Of a stretch of DNA of 64,000 bases, positions 43,675 to 55,849 are shown piece by piece. Position 1 is the first letter of the stretch; the number at the start of each line of letters is the position of its first letter. A program made the position numbers and the translations under genes. The notes under the pieces were generated by a model. That model searched no databases. It saw only the letters and a program-made list of their open reading frames with translations, and had not been told where the DNA came from. Origin of the DNA: Pascua guehoae (Eukaryota; Basidiomycota; Tremellomycetes; Trichosporonales; Trichosporonaceae); the NCBI GenBank assembly GCA_001600415.1, contig BCJX01000003.1, positions 850,697 to 914,696 of the forward strand, given 5' to 3'.

Positions 43675-46626
43675 CTAACGGCGGGCGTACCCACGGTCGC
43701 GGTCGTCAAAGCGACGGTGAGGGGGTGAGTCATACCTGCGGCGGGGAGGGGGCGAATCATCACGACGGCGCGGTGGCGGCGAGTCATCTCGGCGACGGGG
43801 AGGGGGTGAGTCCGGGCGACGCCGAGGGGGAGAAATGTCACGACGGGGAGGGGGGGATACGACACGGCGACGGGGAGGCGTGTCATCGGCGCGTCGGGGT
43901 GGAGGCGAGTCGTCACGGCGACGCGGGGGTGGCGAATCGTCACGGCGACGGGGGGGTGGTGAGTCGTCACGACGGCGCGGCGGTGGCGACGCAGGGTGGC
44001 GACGGGGAGGCGGCGAGTCGCGACGGGGAGGCGGGGAGTCCGGGCGACGACGGGGTGGAGTCGACAGCTCCCGGCGACGTGGCGGCGTGTCGTCCCTCGG
44101 TTCGGGCGAGGCGGCGCGCTTCCGCGGCGATACTGACTTGGGCGGCGGCGAGCGGGGCGGGGTCGACGCGTCCGACGTGTACCGCCTCCGGGGAGGTGGG
44201 GAACGTGAGTCGCGCGAGTCGTCCGAATCAGACGAGTACCGCCTGCGCGGCGGGGTGCGCGATAGCGAGCGCGAGTGGGCGCGTCGACGTGGAGGCGGGG
44301 AGCGAGAATCACGCGAATCAGACGAGTAGTCCGAGTAGTCGGACGAGTAACGCCTGCGCGTCGACCGGCGGCGACGCGAGTAGCGCGAATCGTCTGACGA
44401 ATAGTCGCTTTCCGAGCTTGAAAGCACCGATGACGAGTCGCTATCGGAGCTATCCTGCTGCGCAGCGTGCTGGGCAGCAAGAAGCTTGGGTGCGTTCTGA
44501 AGCCACGTGCGCATCTCCTCTGTCACGACACCGAGACCGATCTGCGTAAAGTAGTTGATGGAGAAGCGAGTATTGCGCGGGTTGTCCATCGGGAACATGC
44601 CGGCCAGCGCCGGCTGGAGCTCGGGCGTCTTGAGGCGCTCGACCATCTTCTTGAGGCCCATTTCCTCCTTGATCTCCTGGAACGCAATCTTGATAAAGAT
44701 ACGCGACGACGATGTCGTGTCCTCCTCGTTCATTTTGATGACGTGAAGGACCGCCCACGAGATGGCGTCCGACGCCAACAAGTGTCCAAAGAAGCGCGCA
44801 ATGTTACGCAGCTTGTTGGTCTCGTAACGGTGGACAGTATCGTAGTACTTCATAAACGCGTCCTGGAAGTTTTCTGTCCACACACGGTTCAGTTTGCAGA
44901 ACCGCTCGCCGATGAGGCCGTAAAAGTTCGAGTAGGTACGTTCCTGAGAGCAACACTCGACAATCATGTTGCACAGCTCGATTTCGCGGCCCTCGGGAAT
45001 GTTGACCTTCTGGAGCTTGTGCACCGCTTCTTCAAAGTTGAGCTGAGAGGTTAGCGCGCGCATTTTCTATGGGCGGGACAACTTACCGAGTTCATAATCG
45101 TCAGGTAGATTGTCTTCCTCAAGTTGATGAGGTTTGTCTCGGTCATGTCAATAATGCCCTCGATCTCAGGCGCCACATCGTCGTCTTCATCGTCGGATGT
45201 GTAGTCGGAGCCGCTTCCGGACTCTTCCTCAGAGTCCGAGTCGCCCAGAATCTCGCGCTTGATCTCGTTGTACCGCTCCTCGTTGTCCAAAAAGTTGGGA
45301 TCAACCTTGAAGAGGTCTGGTATGGTCAGCACGCAATCGTGGGGTCACTTATTTGGACGTACTAAGACCCTCCTGCACCTTGAGCTCGTCCTCCAGGCTG
45401 ATGCGATGTGTGATCTGCTCTTCTTCCTCCACCAGATCGAGACCCTCGGGGATGGGTGGGTTGTCCTTGTACTTGTCCTTGCGGACCTGGAACAACACCT
45501 CGATCATGTACTGGCAACGCTTCGAGATCTTGCCCTCGTGAAGAACAGCACGGAAGCGCTCGTAGATCATGGTATTGGCACGCGGACTGTTCTCGGAGAG
45601 GAACAGGCCCACCTCCTTCATGAACCCGACAGCCACCTCGATGGAGTCATCGGTGGCGCGTTCCAGACACAGAAGAAGAATCTGAAGAGCCACAATCTCA
45701 TGGGCAACGTATTGGTTGACCAAGTGCGCAATGAACGTCGACGTCGCGTGGCAAACAGTCTGTTGGGTTAGCATCGCCCCATGCAGGAACGAACGAGAAA
45801 CCCACCTTATCATTGCGTTTGTACGCGCGACGGAACTGGGAGATGAGGCGGACGAGGACCAGTTCGCCAACCTGTGGAAGTTTGGTGTTGATAATAGCGA
45901 CAAGAGCCGCAAAGATCGGTGTAAATGGCAGCGAGGATGCCTGCGCCCTCATGATAGAGCGAGCAAACAAGCCCTTACCACGGATCAGGTTCTCGCCAAA
46001 GAGCTCGGGGACGACGTGCTTAATGTTGGCGACGTTGACCTTGTTGATAAGACCATTGATACTCTTGCGCAGCGCATCCCAGCTGAGGCGCTGGTACTCT
46101 GCGCTCATCTTGTCCTTGCTCGCCTCAGCCTGCATGGCCCTCAGACGGGCGGGAGGAATGTATGCGCCGCCGGAACGCGAGCCCAAGAGCTTTGCAAACT
46201 CGGCGCGCGCACCATCGTCCGCACCATTCTTCGTCGTCAGTGCACCTGCGCCCGATCCATTGGCGTCCGCATCGCGCCCCTTGAGCTCTGCTTCAAGCTG
46301 TTTCTCAAGGAGGGCCTTCTCGCGCTGCGCTTTCCGAACAGGATCGTTGTCCACCACGCGCGGCACCTCGATCGGCTTTGCCGCTGGTGACGGAATGCGA
46401 GCGCGACGAGCGGGTGGGGAGGGAGAGCGCCCACGGGGAGAGGCTGAAAGTGACCTGATCACAATGTTAGCATGTGATCAACATGGTTGTAAGATAAACA
46501 AATGCAAAGGTTGCGCGTGGGAGAAGTGACTTACCTCTTGCGCTTCGAAGCCGGCTCGGGAGATGGAGTCCTCGACGCCGCACGGTCACGCGACGGCGAA
46601 CGGGAGAGAGACGGTGAGCGGGGCAT
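43675..46626 (-). CDS. CWC22: pre-mRNA splicing factor CWC22
   Basis: Spliceosomal protein that binds the exon-junction helicase eIF4A3 and is needed for the first splicing step. Exons 46626-46535, 46454-45806, 45759-45363, 45316-45087, 45042-43675; 911 aa. An N-terminal Arg/Ser/Pro-rich part is followed by [10 protein letters not shown], the MIF4G domain ([16 protein letters not shown] ... [18 protein letters not shown]), an acidic linker, and the MA3 domain ([41 protein letters not shown]). The tail is unusual: Ser/Asp runs, then about a dozen near-copies of DSPPPRRR up to the stop. The plus-strand open frames over the repeat are shadows. The arrangement matches human and fungal CWC22. Confidence 0.95.
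43690..44060 (-). repeat. DSPPPRRR coding repeat in CWC22
   Basis: Tandem near-copies of a 24-27 nt unit encoding (R)RRDDSPPP, with variants DISPP, DTPPRRR and PASPPPRRR. This is a C-terminal RS-like domain. Confidence 0.9.
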
Positions 46627-47141
46627 CCTTGTCGTATCGGGCTGCGTGTATGATGCGCTTGCCGCCTTTTGATGACAGAGGTTGAAAGGGATGCGGGGTG
46701 TGCGATGAGCGGCAAACTGGATATTCTCGACTTGGATGGCTACCTGGTTGAGAAGGACAAGACAACTGTGTGTGTGTTGCAACCAAAGCGATCAAGCGGC
46801 AATGGAAAGTTGGCCACGTGGGTTTCTGACGTGTATAATTATATTGCCGAAAGACCATTATCAGTGTGTTTTGGCTTTCCTATGTGGGGCTCCACGAAAT
46901 ATGGGTTGCATCGCAATCCAGGTGGCCAGGTGCTGCTGATCCATCGGAAAGGACAACGTCGGGGACGGTGCGGTGCGGTGCAGTAGTAAGTGCAGCCGCC
47001 GACGCGCGCCGCGGTACGGGTACCAACTTGCAACTTGGTGCCTAGACTGCCTCACTCTGCCACATAAACTCCTCGCTCTCTCAACCTCGCCTCTTTGCTT
47101 GGTCTTTCTCACACTCTCTCAAAGGTCAACCCCTCACCACA
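46627..47141. promoter_or_regulatory. shared promoter region CWC22 / PCM1
   Basis: 515 nt between divergent start codons. A C/T-rich leader (TCTCTCAACCTCGCC, CTCACACTCTCTC) directly precedes the PCM1 ATG. No other site recognised. Confidence 0.45.
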
Positions 47142-49061
47142 ATGCCCCACCAGAAGCAGTCTTCCCAGGACAACTCGGCGCTTTACGCTGCCATCAAGCA
47201 GGCCGTCGACAAGTACCCAAAGCCCGAGGGTGTCAAGTTCACGTATGGCACGGCTGGCTTCCGCACACTGTGAGTGAGCAAGGCGACATCTGTGTATACC
47301 GACGCGTGAGCTGACGCGTACTACAAGGGGGAGCAAGCTCCCTTCGGTCATCCTCCGCGTCGCCCTCCTGGCTGTGCTCCGCTCGCAGCGTCTCAGCGGC
47401 GCCACCATTGGTGTCATGGTGACTGCCTCGCACAACCCTGAGGCTGTAAGTCTCTTCCGCTGGCAACTCGGCGTGGGAAGAGATCGGGATTGCTGACTAG
47501 CAGGACAACGGCGTCAAGCTCGTCGACCCGGCGGGTGAGATGCTGGAGGCGTCGTGGGAGACCCACGCTACTGCTCTGGCCAACTGTGCGACCTCGGACG
47601 AGGTCGTCGAGGTCTACAAGGGTCTCGTCACCCAGATGCACATCAACCCCGCTGCTCCTGCCTCGGTTGTGTACGCGTGGGACACGCGTCCTTCGGGCCC
47701 CGCTCTCATCAAGGCACTCGAGACTGGCTTTGCTGCCTACGGTGACATTGTCAAGCTCAACAAGCTTGGTGTGACCACCACGCCCGTTCTCCACTACGTT
47801 GTCAAGGCGACCAACGACAAGTCGGGCACCTACGGCGTCGCCAACATCGACGGCTACTACGAGAAGTTGGCCACCGCGTTCAAGACCCTCATCGTGAGCT
47901 CATGGCTTTGTGCTTCATTGAGCTGACAATTCCAGGGCAGCCGTGGACCGCTGCAGCCTCTCGTCGTCGACTGTGCCAACGGCGTTGGTGCGCTCGCCTT
48001 GGAAGAATTCTCGAAGCACATTGGTGACCTCCTCCCCTTCAAGCCCATGAACACTGAGACCAACAAGGAGGGTGTGCTCAACTACCAATGCGGTGCCGAC
48101 TTTGTCAAGACCAAGCAGACGCTGCCTCCTTCGGTCGCGTCGGCGGGTGTTCTGGCTGCCCCTGACACGCGTGCGTGCAGCTTTGACGGCGACGCGGACC
48201 GCATCGTGTACTACTACCTCAAGGACGGCAAGACCTTCCGCCTTCTTGACGGTGACAAGATTGCCGTTCTCGCCGCCCTCTTCATCGGCGACCTTGTCAA
48301 GCGTGCCAACCTTGAGGACAGCTTGAAGCTCGGTGTCGTCCAGACCGCGTATGCCAACGGTAGCTCTACCAAGTTTATCAAGCAGGTGAGTTGGGCTGTT
48401 GTTGACGACGTCTAACACCTCAGCGTAACATTCCCGTCACTTGCACCCCCACTGGTGTCAAGCACCTCCACCACGCTGCCATGCGCTATGACATTGGTGT
48501 CTACTTTGAGGCCAACGGCCACGGCACTGTCCTCTTCTCCGAGGAGGCTCTCAAGAAGCTCCGTGCAGCCAAGCCTGAGAGCCCAGACCAGGCGAACGCA
48601 ATCAAGAACTTGATTGCCCTCTCCGAGGTCATCAACCAGGCTGTCGGTGACGCGCTTTCGGACATGCTTCTCGTCGAGGTCGTACTCGCGCACCGCAGCT
48701 ACGGTGCACCCGAGTGGGACGAGGGCTACGAGGACCTCCCCAACCGTCTAGTCAAGGTTGAGGTCCCTGACCGTCACATTTTCCTTACGACCGACGCCGA
48801 GCGCAAGCTCACCTCGCCAGCGGGCCTCCAGGACCGCATTGACGAGACTGTGGCAAAGGTCGAGCTCGGTCGCAGCTTTGTTCGCCCCTCGGGCACCGAG
48901 GACTGCGTCCGTGTGTACGCTGAGGCTGCTTCCACCATCGCTGCCGACAGTAAGTGCTGCTCCATGTGAAATTCCCAGGTACTTTGAGCTAACTTTTCAC
49001 AGGCCTTGCTGCTGCTGTCAGCGACCTCGTCAAGCAGGCCGCTGAGAATGCTGCCCATTAG
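47142..49061 (+). CDS. PCM1: phosphoacetylglucosamine mutase
   Basis: Converts N-acetylglucosamine-6-phosphate to the 1-phosphate in UDP-GlcNAc synthesis, feeding chitin, GPI anchors and N-glycans; cytosolic. Exons 47142-47269, 47328-47445, 47504-47893, 47936-48385, 48424-48949, 49003-49061; 556 aa, the usual length. Motifs: FTYGTAGFRT at the N-terminus, the phosphoserine loop TASHNPE, metal-binding FDGDADRIV, the sugar-binding loop with EANGHGTVLF, and the phosphate-binding RPSGTEDCVRVYAEA. All are intact, so the enzyme should be active. Codon use is strongly biased to C-ending codons, consistent with good expression. Confidence 0.96.
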
Positions 49062-49523
49062 TGGAATACTCTAGTTTCCTTTAGAAGCGCAAAAAGGGCC
49101 AATGATAGATTGAGAGCCGTACATGAGTGGTCTGCCGCATTTGCTGTGCTGGCTGTGTTGATGGTGTCACACGGGGCATAGCTTCTCGAACTAGTCTGCA
49201 ATCCCAGTTTGCCGTTAGCGCAGTCACGTTGGCCACAAGACCACAATGCATCCTCCCTGTCCCACGCTTCCATTATGGAGCAGCCAAGTACTCGCTTGGC
49301 TGCATAAACGAGTATGCAGTTGCTGGCACCCGATGGCGCAATGGAAAACGGATAGGACGTGCGTTGGGGTCGAAGTCTGATTTGGTGGGGACCCCGCACG
49401 ATGACGCACGACGGAGGCTGGATGTGCCACTACTATTCCGGCACGGATGACTGGAACCCGCCTCGCTATCTATGTATGTATCGTTGATCGTTGATGTGCT
49501 TCATCCCATCACTCACCACGACA
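49062..49523. other. spacer, PCM1 to MEMO1 homologue
   Basis: 462 nt between tandem genes. A tRNA A-box-like TGGCGCAATGG at about 49333 has no matching acceptor, D or T arms and is not a tRNA. No other feature. Confidence 0.5.
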
Positions 49524-51136
49524 ATGTCTGGGTACGTTGCAGCCCCATCCAGTTACTCGACCTCTGTCGCGGTATACCCGCGCTAACAGCAGCGTTCGCG
49601 AGGCTACTCACGCTGGGAGCTGGTACACCGCCAAAGGTGCGTCGTCGTCGTCGCCGGCGGTCGGCCTCACCTCACCCCCCACACCATCCGCCATCATCGG
49701 GCACTCGACCGAGTTGTCAACTTCCGACCTTTCCCATGACCCCAATCCTCTGCCGCTCCCACTCCCATCACTCTTCCACACCCAAAGCGACCACTAACGC
49801 CAGGTGCCGCGCTCCGCACCGAGCTCCAATCGTACCTCGACCGCGTGACCCCGCTCACGGCACCCCAATATGCGCCACCCATCGCCAACGCCAAGGCTGT
49901 CATTGCTCCGTATGTCGGCTTTGAGATCAGGGCAGAGCTAACTGCAGTCATGCGGGGTATTCGTACTCTGGCCCTGCAGCTGCGTGGGCGTACAAGGCCA
50001 TCCCCACTGACAAGATGTATGTATGGTGGCCCGCACTCGTTCCCGTGGCGCACAAAGGGATCATGCCAACGTGTCTTGAATGTGACGTTCCAGTGGATGG
50101 CTGCTCTCAGGATAGCCACGGAAAAATCCACTGACGCCCGCAGCAAGCGTGTCTTCCTCCTTGGGCCATCGCACCATGTGTATCTCTCGGGCATCGCCCT
50201 GTCCCGCTTTGCGGCATATGAGACGCCCGTAGGCGACCTTCCCCTTGATCTCGACAGTGCGTTTGAAGAGCGTTCGCATCAGCTGACCGGATAACAGCTA
50301 TCGCCGAGCTCCGCGCTACAGGGCTCTTCTCGGACATGAAGGCCAGCGTCGATGAAGACGAGCACTCGCTCGAGATGCATCTTCCCTACATCCGTCACAT
50401 CTTTGCAGGGTACGTTGTGTATTCCTCGCTTCTCTAGCTCCACTGACAACAGTCGCAACGATGTCAAGCTTGTCCCACTCCTTGTTGGCCGCCCGCAGTC
50501 TGCCAAGCGCGAGGACATCAGCAAAGTGCTCGCCAAGTACTGGAACGACGACGCGACCTTCTTCATTGTCAGCAGTGACTTCTGCCACTGGTACGATCCT
50601 ATCATCACTTTGCGGCGCCCCGCACATGGCTGACACACACAGGGGATCGCGTTTCCAACACACTCCCTACTATCCAGCGGCTCCAGACCCTCCCCACCCT
50701 GTGCCGCCGGTTGAGAGCAAGAGCCAGAGCAACGGAACCACGGGCCACCTCGAGTTTCACCGCAGCTACTCTGCCTCTCGCCAAGGATCGACTCCGATCT
50801 GGAAGTCAATCCAGTACATGGATCATGAGGGCATGGACCGTCTCCGTCAACCTGCAAGCGCGGGGGCGGTTGAAGAGTGGGAGGCCTATCTCGCCCGTAC
50901 CGAGGTGCGTTTGACGCGCGCGTCTGGGGCCAGCAGTGCTGACGAAACAGAACACAATCTGCGGTCGCAACCCGATCACAGTGCTCCTCCACCTCATACA
51001 GCACGTCTATGGCGGAAAGAGCGGTGCAGACGACGTTCGCTTCGACTTTGTGCGCTACGAGCAGAGCTCTCGCTGTGTCTCGGGCAGGGACAGCAGTGTT
51101 AGCTACGTCAGCGGTATCCTCCGTCCCAGCGCATAG
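49524..51136 (+). CDS. MHO1: MEMO1/Mho1 family protein
   Basis: Homologue of human MEMO1 and yeast Mho1, a non-haem-dioxygenase-like fold with conserved metal-site histidines, linked to copper/redox handling and cell motility in animals. Nine exons: 49524-49531, 49590-49636, 49804-49909, 49948-50016, 50144-50256, 50298-50409, 50453-50590, 50643-50904, 50951-51136; 346 aa. The 8-nt first exon (ATG TCT GG) is required to reach SVREATHAGSWYT, the family N-terminus. Later motifs: PHAGYSYSGPAAAWAY, KRVFLLGPSHHVYL, DEHSLEMHLPYI, FIVSSDFCHWG, and CGRNPITVLLHLI. An insert after GSRFQHTPYY (about 35 residues, Pro/Ser-rich) is longer than in yeast. Confidence 0.92.
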
Positions 51137-51237
51137 TGCAGCGATAAAGGGGGGCTGCTAGGTAGCTCACGCCATCTAAGCAGTTCCCAGACCCCATAGC
51201 AGAATCCGAGAATGTTTGATGCATTGGCCTCCCGCCT

Positions 51238-51961
51238 CTACGCTGCCTCTTCGTCGATGATCTTGTAACCCTTGACCTGTGGTGTCAGCTGGCAGAATCG
51301 TCGTGCAGTCTCTGCTGATTATAGCGGTCACAGGGCCAATACGCCACAATGACTGTCTCTAGACACCCCCCGGGCTTCGTATCGCATACCCCCACACTTC
51401 GTCTCGGCGCACAGGAATCGGTGACCCACCTTGTTGTCACGGATCATGTGGGTGTACTTCTCGGCGAGCTCGCGGCAGTTCTCGAGGTTGTTGACACCTT
51501 CTCCGCGGTAGCACTTCTGGAGCTCGGTGCGGACGATACGTGCCTCCATGGCGCGGATCCACGACTCGCGGATGTGCTCCTCGCGCTCGGCGATGGTTTC
51601 TGTTGGTGCGAATGAAGAGCAGCATGGTTATGCGAGACGGAGTTGGCCGAAAGAGTCGTTCAAGCGAGGTTGACGGATCCAAGAGGGACGGGCATCACGG
51701 GCCATCGGTGTGTCATAATGCGATCACAACGGGTGATACCGATAAGTACGCGCCGAGGTGGGGTAGACGAGCGCGAGATCGAGATCGACATGTACGAGGA
51801 GGAGGCGGAGGTACGCGGAAGAACACGGGTCAGCCTCTATCTCCGCAAGGAACAGCTCCCCAGCTACAGTTCCAACACCTCCTACAGCGGCGTCATGACC
51901 ACCTCGTATCCCAACGCTACTCACTCCTGTACTCCTCCATCGAAGGCCGGAACTCGGTCAT
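51238..51961 (-). CDS. complex I subunit NDUFB10-like (fungal 12-kDa type)
   Basis: Small accessory subunit of mitochondrial NADH:ubiquinone oxidoreductase. Exons 51961-51925, 51599-51430, 51276-51238; 81 aa. The protein starts MTEFRPSMEEYRK and has the family core ESWIRAMEARIVRTELQKCYRGEGVNNLENC, with the two conserved Cys, ending VKGYKIIDEEAA. No presequence, as is usual for this subunit. The first exon was located by phase match (one base left over) and a good GTGAGT donor; the first intron of 325 nt is long for this genome, so a different first exon is possible. Its 3' end faces MHO1 over only about 100 nt. Confidence 0.8.
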
Positions 51962-52724
51962 GTTGGCTGCTTGTTGTGGGGTGGAGGACGTGCTGGATGG
52001 ACAAGTGCCAATGAACAGTGGCGTAAAGCACGACCAGAGACGCACAGCGCCACACCCCGCGGGAGTCCCGAAAGCCCGTCAAGTCCGCCACGTGCACTTA
52101 CGTAAATATTAAGCTCATTGAGTCCCGGAATCAAATGTAGGTGGATATCAGGGTTGCCTCTTGCGCTTGGCGTCATGGGACGCCAGACACCAGACGAGGG
52201 AAAGCAGTCGCGCTCCAGTGCGACACGATGGGTAGCCAGACATGCCAGACGCAGACACAGACACATAAACTGCTGCAATTGCGTTCCGTTTCCTTCCTTT
52301 CTCCCAACCCCTCTTCTTCTTTCCTTTCCTCCGCCTTGTCTTCCTCTCTGTCCCCTTCCCCCTCTCTTCTCCTCCTTTCTCTCTCTCTTCTCATCCTCTC
52401 ATTCCCCCTATTCCTCCATCACCGTTCTAATATTCCACTCCCTCCTCTTTCCCCCATCTCATCCTAACGAGCAACCACTCCCCTTTACTCCCTCACCCTC
52501 GCCACCACCCCTCCCTCAAAACATCTCGTCGTTGCTTTGCCGTTGCACGCCATCTCAGTACATCCTTCCTTCCCCTTCCTCACCGGGTGGCACCCTTGGG
52601 TCCCCGAGTGGCAACACTCGGCCCACACCCACACCCGCCACCATCCTTGTCGCTCCGCGGCCAATCACCACCCATCACCACATCTTACCCATCTTCCCAT
52701 CCACTCTTATCTCCCTATCCCACA
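51962..52724. promoter_or_regulatory. shared promoter region, NDUFB10-like / PUF, with CT-rich tract
   Basis: 763 nt between divergent genes. From about 52280 to 52570 the plus strand is almost pure C/T with T runs, a leader/promoter type common in Tremellomycetes, ahead of the PUF gene. Confidence 0.6.
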
Positions 52725-55329
52725 ATGGATCACCTGCGGACCACCCCAGTGCCTCCAGTAATGGACCCGGCCATCAACGTTCAGGAGCTCGGCCCCAGCC
52801 CCTTCCCTTCGGGCGATGCCAACAAGGAAAACGTAGGTCCGGACAACGGGACTCCGAGGAAGCGCCGTTGGACTGCGGCTGCCCCTCCTTGGGCGACTTG
52901 TATGGGACCCATGTCGCCAACCGACGTGTCGCCTGCGTCTTCCGACGCCTTAGGGCCGCTCCGTCCCCGCCAACGCCCGGTACGTCCAACCATGCACGGT
53001 GCTTCTCCGCCCACCAGGTACCCTCTACAGACTGACACTATTAGAACCGTCCCCCTCTCCCTCAATCTCGCGAGCAAACACCCCCCGTAGCGCTTGCCCC
53101 CTTCCTGCCGGGGATTAGTGGAGGCATCTGGTCACCACTGCCGAATTGGACAACAACAGAGAGGCGGGATGTTGACGACGTGAGTGGAAACCCTAGCATG
53201 CACTGCTTACCTCTGCAGAAGGAGGAACAGATTCGTCTTCTACAAGAGCGTGTGGACCGTTTGACCCTGGAGAAGGACGTGGCTCTGAATGAGAACGCCC
53301 GCCTCACAAATGAGGTACATCACCTCTCAGCTATGGTGGGTTAGGTGTTTCCTTAAGAGCGTGCTAACCCAGCAGGTCACAGAGTGTCGCTTCGCCCCGA
53401 CTCCACCGCCACTCTCGGTCGCTCCGCGCTCTTACGACACTCTCCCCTTTTCGTCGTCCTTGCCCTCGGTGACCCGTCGGCACACTCTCAGCGAAAGCCT
53501 GTACCAGTCCATCGGTGGGCTCTCAGCCCACTCACTCCACGACCCACAGCCTGTGCAGCGTGATCCTTGGCTGCCCACAGCTCAGGAGGTGAGTATGAAA
53601 GTACTCGTGACCTGATTAAATCCTAACCAAGCAGTCCGGAGCCTATCACCCTGCACAGATCACGGTGGACCTCATCCTCAGCGGTAAACTCGACTACATG
53701 CGAATGGACCCACGGAGCGAGTACGACCTCATTCGTCCCCTCGTGTGGACCATTGCTCACCAGGAGCCGCGGAATAATTCTCAGGCGTATGTTTAGGTTG
53801 CATCGCGACGGTTGGCCTCTACTGACAAATGCAGAGCAACTCTCAAGCTTGGAGCTAATGCTCTTGGGGTGAGTTGCACAGCCTTTGTTATGGCTAACAC
53901 TCCTAGGGTCGTCTGGGACAGCCGCGTTCGTCGCCGATTACCCAATTCCTTATCAGCGTTATTATGGAGTGGGCCAAGCCTCTGTGTTTTACCTCCAACG
54001 GCAACTACCTCTGCCAGCAGCTGCTGGAAAAGGGAACGACCGAGGACAAGATCAACTTTATCAAAGTCATTGAGTGGGTGGATGTCATTCGTTTTTGCGC
54101 TTACCCAACAGGAGGGACATTGTGCCCATCGCCAACAACAAGTTCGGGGCGCATGTGCTGGTGAAGGCGATCGGAGTCAAAGAGCTGGAGGTTCGTCGTA
54201 GTGGCATTCTCGTTCTAACCTTCAGAGCCGCATTTCCGACGCCCTCATCACCTTTGGAATTTTCGAGTCGATGCAGACCGGTGCCAGGAAGGTCTGGCGT
54301 CCTGTGAGTTGCTTGTGTCGATTGCCGATTTTAGCTGACGATTAGTACCTCACCAAATGCCGCGGTGCGAACGAAACGGAGATCTTTGACAAGTGAGGTT
54401 TGTAGCTGACTGTGCTGACTGGCAGGATCATGTCCGCCATGAAGGGCCGCTGGGCCGATCTGTCCGTCTCCAACGAGGTCAGTACATTCCCTATACACAT
54501 CCAGCCGAGAACACCACTGACAACCACAGAACGGATCCATCTCTGTTCAGCAGATTTTTGAAGGATGTGCCAACCAGGCCCTTATTGTAAGCTGGGCGGT
54601 GCACGTCACGAAGCTGACAAACAGGATACCTGTTTTCAGGAGGTTAGCGTTACTCCACTTTGCTCCACTAACCCCTAGATTCTTGACGATATTTCTCGCA
54701 TCGCGAATAATCAGTTCGGACAGTGGGTGATGTTCGCCTTCAGTACGACTGACCCACTCCAGCTTTGTGATCAACAAGCTCCTGAATTTCCACGAGCCGT
54801 TGATCAAGGCTGCATCGCATGCAATCCTCACGGCGTACCCGCCGCTTGCCACCAACCACCACGGCGTCCAGTTTGTCGAGTTTGTGCTCAGCTCGAGCCG
54901 CATTCTTCAACGGACGCACATTGTCAAGTATCTCGAGTCGCTGTGCTCGCAGAAGGACGGGTATGTGCAGTCGCCCAAGTCAAGCTGACAGTAGCCGCAC
55001 TCCCGCAATTGTGGCTGTTGCCAATTCATCTGTCGGTCGTGGTCATCTACGTGAGCTGCGCCTTCGAGAAGAAGCCGAAGCCCAGCTGACAATCAGAGAG
55101 TGTTCTGCGCCAAGTACGACTCAATCCTGCTTTGCGCTAACTCCAGATGCCCCCTGGCGAGCGTGCACTCATTAACCGCGTCCACAATACCTGCCGCCAG
55201 TTTCAGACCACTCTGCGCAACTCTCAGAGTGGCAACGAGCTTCTGCGCAGCCTGTGAGCCGTGTTGCTTTATCGCTGCTGTTGCTGACTCTGCAGTGGGA
55301 TCATTAACACCCCGGCTCGTCGCAACTAG
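52725..55329 (+). CDS. Pumilio-repeat RNA-binding protein
   Basis: PUF-family protein expected to bind 3' UTRs and control mRNA fate. Nineteen exons: 52725-52979, 53045-53179, 53219-53335, 53376-53588, 53635-53786, 53835-53868, 53907-54073, 54112-54190, 54226-54303, 54346-54392, 54426-54477, 54530-54586, 54625-54642, 54679-54722, 54763-54960, 54995-55050, 55097-55113, 55147-55253, 55296-55329; 619 aa. The N-terminus is disordered with a short coiled coil (EEQIRLLQERVDRLTLEK). Pumilio-type repeats follow: SNGNYLCQQLLEKG, NNKFGAHVLVKAI, NENGSISVQQIFEGC, NNQFGHFVINKLL, NHHGVQFVEFVL. Repeats are divergent from classic yeast Pufs. The 18- and 17-nt exons are supported by phase and by continuity of the repeat sequence. 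The last intron (GTGAGC ... GCTGAC ... TGCAG) replaces the stop at 55257 by IINTPARRN. Confidence 0.82.
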
Positions 55330-55849
55330 ACCGCCCTGAACAGCGCACGGTAGGATGCCACCATGACGCCATGAGCCACCACGACCACGAGCCACCACGA
55401 CCTCTTTTCATGCCCACACAGCGGCCGCGCAACTTTATGCCCACCACACGACCCTCCCCGCCTTCTCGTTACCTATAAGACCTCAGTTGTCTGTCAAGCC
55501 GGATCACCCTTTGTCATAGTTATAGCGTGTTTACGATACACCCACGCGCACGAGATGTATCCATTCGCCTGTCGCTGGTGTGTATAGGGGTGCTACCGTG
55601 TAACTGGCTTGAGGTGCGTTGGACATGTCATTCGGTAGAAGCTGTACGCTCTCTAAATGGCATGCTCTCCACGCTGTGCACTCTGTCCTCACTGTACACA
55701 ACTACACTACATCCTATACAATCAACCCTCGACGCTTGACACACAATGTGCACATGGTAGATGCTGCCCACATCGCACTCTGAAAAAAATGCAAGAGCTG
55801 CATGCTATTGTACAACAAACCCCTACCGTGCACACGCCGTCCAAGCCAT
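55330..55849. other. intergenic, convergent PUF / IMP4
   Basis: 520 nt with both 3' ends. A short run of CACCACGAC(G)AGC-type repeats occurs at 55360-55400. No gene. Confidence 0.5.

Noticed and set aside
49325..49400. tRNA A-box match TGGCGCAATGG
   Set aside because: The D-arm does not close, the B-box is incomplete (GGGTCGAAGTC) and acceptor arms do not pair.
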